Assembly: GCA_015231815.1 (NCBI GenBank)
Contig: JADGAW010000033.1
Coordinates: 1-14,614 of the forward strand
Length of the DNA: 14,614 bases
Reading direction: 5' to 3'
Source: Nitrospinota bacterium
GTDB taxonomy: Bacteria; Nitrospinota_A; JADGAW01
The position numbers and the translations under genes were made by a program. Each line of letters begins with the position of its first letter. Position 1 is the stretch's first letter. This document shows, piece after piece, positions 13,400-14,614 of this stretch. The notes beneath the pieces are model-generated. The model saw only the letters and a program-made list of their open reading frames with translations, searched no databases and was not told the DNA's origin.

Positions 13400-14350
13400 T
13401 TATTTTCTAAAAAATATTCTTAAAAGAGCATGGGCAAAAATCACACAAACCACAATGGTAAAAATAATAATACTTAGCCTGCTCAACCATTCATTCCTGT
13501 TTGCACCAATTACGTAAGCTTCATTGAGAATGAGGGAATTCATAAAACCACCCTCACCCTCTCGGCTTTTCTTAACATTGAAGCTATAGAGAGAATCTGA
13601 TAGTACCGTATTCTTCGAATGACACTCAGAGCATAACTTTACCGCCTTCTTACTTGGTTGGATGAAGTGGCTTTTTACAGGATTATTGACCTGCTCAGTG
13701 TGACATTCAATACAGCGGACTTTTTTAAAGTGAAGACTTTCGTTGGGAAGCCAATCGTGAGTCTTCATGATGTTAATTTCCTTCCTGTCGCTCATTAACC
13801 TGAATTCATCAATATTTCCATGACATTTCAGGCAGATGCTGTTGTCCTTTGCAATTAAATCCTTTATGCTTATGTTCTCCGTACTGACATGAATGACATC
13901 GGTGTGGGGATTATGACAACTCCAGCAGGAAAAATCCTTCTGCGGTGAATAATGAATGCTTTTTTGAAATTCACTTTCAATGTCATCATAGCGGGGAAGG
14001 GGTTTTCTCCCATATAAACCATGACAATCAATACAGCCATGGAGTTCTTTCATTCTTAATAAACCATCATGGGGAAAAGTTTCATATTCTGCAGGATGAC
14101 AATAGGTACATTTGAAGTTTTTATGTACGGTACCTTTATAAACAGGCTCGTTAATTATATGTTTTCGAGACATCGTACGCCTCAGGATCTTGCCTGTTTT
14201 AGGATTTGTAAACTGGTAAATTGCCTGACCATGACAACTGAAGCATTTTTTATTGACCTCACCCTCCAGAGCATCTTGAGCAGCTTCCACTGTTGTGCTC
14301 AATAAAAAAAAATTGATGAAAAGGGTTAGGACTAAAATCGCTTTTTTCAT
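13400..14350 (-). CDS. Heptaheme c-type cytochrome with C-terminal membrane anchor
   Basis: I start at the ATG at 14350 (316 residues); a TTG at 14362 would add four. Residues 1-24 look like a Sec signal peptide (MKKAILVLTLFINFFLLSTTVEA). Seven CxxCH heme sites follow at about 36, 81, 106, 142, 173, 213 and 240 (CFSCH, CTYCH, CIDCH, CWSCH, CLKCH, CIECH, CSECH), with several extra histidines for bis-His ligation. NEAYVIGANRNEWLSRL precedes a C-terminal TM helix (about 293-311), so the heme domain is periplasmic and membrane held. The cytochrome b gene follows seven bases downstream. Together they likely make a quinol-linked electron transfer module in anaerobic respiration; terminal acceptor is unknown. 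Heme attachment needs the c-maturation system encoded elsewhere. Confidence 0.9.
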   Translation of the reverse strand: MKKAILVLTLFINFFLLSTTVEAAQDALEGEVNKKCFSCHGQAIYQFTNPKTGKILRRTMSRKHIINEPVYKGTVHKNFKCTYCHPAEYETFPHDGLLRMKELHGCIDCHGLYGRKPLPRYDDIESEFQKSIHYSPQKDFSCWSCHNPHTDVIHVSTENISIKDLIAKDNSICLKCHGNIDEFRLMSDRKEINIMKTHDWLPNESLHFKKVRCIECHTEQVNNPVKSHFIQPSKKAVKLCSECHSKNTVLSDSLYSFNVKKSREGEGGFMNSLILNEAYVIGANRNEWLSRLSIIIFTIVVCVIFAHALLRIFFRK

Positions 14351-14398
14351 TTTTATAGACAATGAGCTTTACAGAATTACTTGGGAAAAACTCTTTCA

Positions 14399-14425
14399 AC
14401 ACGAAGGAAAAGTTTTCCTTTGTGT
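14399..14425 (-). terminator. Hairpin after the DUF423 gene, probable terminator
   Basis: Left arm ACACGAAGGAAAA (14399-14411) and right arm TTTTCCTTTGTGT (14413-14425) pair along 13 positions with one G-T pair. On the minus strand it follows the DUF423 stop by about ten bases and is followed a few bases later by a TTTTT run, so it fits an imperfect intrinsic terminator. Confidence 0.5.
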
Positions 14426-14434
14426 ATTGAGAGG

Positions 14435-14614
14435 TTATTCAGGTTTAATTTTTTTATAACCAAAAATTGCCAGCATTATCCAGCCAGTAATTTGAATTAC
14501 TCCTCCTATTGGAGTTACAATTCCTAAGGGTCTCATTCCTGTGGTGGCAAGGAGAAACAGCGAACCGGAAAATAAAATTATACCGGTTAAAAAAGCTATT
14601 GCAGAATAGCGGGG
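14435..14614 (-). CDS. DUF423 small membrane protein, C-terminal part only
   Basis: Read on the minus strand from the window edge, a frame of 59 residues ends at TAA (14437-14435). It includes LTGIILFSGSLFLLATTGMRPLGIVTPIGGVIQITGWIMLAIFGYKK in sequence, which matches the last two helices of DUF423/YgdD-type proteins: the GI.LFSGSL helix, the loop G...GIVTPIGG and the GW..LA helix. Family members are about 120 residues with four TM segments and no firmly known role. The 5' half lies outside the window. It is upstream of the cytochrome operon on the same strand, with a hairpin between. Confidence 0.82.
   Translation of the reverse strand, partial: PRYSAIAFLTGIILFSGSLFLLATTGMRPLGIVTPIGGVIQITGWIMLAIFGYKKIKPE

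Overview
The window is AT-rich bacterial DNA. A heptaheme c-type cytochrome, a paired cytochrome b, a membrane-linked aminopropyltransferase-like protein, an IS1380-type element, a group II intron and dispersed CTTGA-core hairpin repeats suggest an anaerobic or respiratory Gram-negative lineage (Desulfobacterota, Nitrospirota or Nitrospinota type). This is inference; there is no marker gene that fixes the taxon.

Left half (1-8838) is accessory. A 5'-truncated NACHT NTPase of the STAND class (1-2583, +) converges on a minus-strand operon (3787-2975) that encodes a two-TM small protein, a putative antitoxin and a PemK/MazF-like toxin with overlapping reading frames. An intact 1,670-bp IS1380-family insertion sequence (3872-5541) with a 5-bp target duplication sits about 80 bp upstream of that operon. 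After a mostly non-coding gap come a GSU2403-type nucleotidyltransferase (6111-7127, +), a 199-bp MITE-like element (7223-7421), and a group II intron on the minus strand (7639-8838) whose reverse transcriptase has lost its catalytic YADD region. Two related hairpin repeat units (2691-2815 and 7480-7608, same orientation) bracket the toxin-antitoxin/IS/nucleotidyltransferase block. The cluster looks like a defence-type or plasticity island, with several proteins of families linked to phage defence or toxin-antitoxin function; that they work together is not shown.

Right half (8933-14614) looks more like stable genome: a membrane-anchored spermidine-synthase-like protein (+), an SGNH/GDSL-like hydrolase (-), an RluD-type pseudouridine synthase (+), a two-gene cytochrome b/multiheme cytochrome c operon (-), and the 3' end of a DUF423 small membrane protein (-) cut by the window edge. 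The cytochrome pair probably forms a membrane quinone/periplasm electron-transfer module.

I saw no tRNA, rRNA or CRISPR array. The best candidates for something under-described are the membrane-protein/antitoxin/toxin operon, the NACHT gene with unknown N- and C-terminal modules, the hairpin repeats flanking the island, and the MITE and reduced group II intron.
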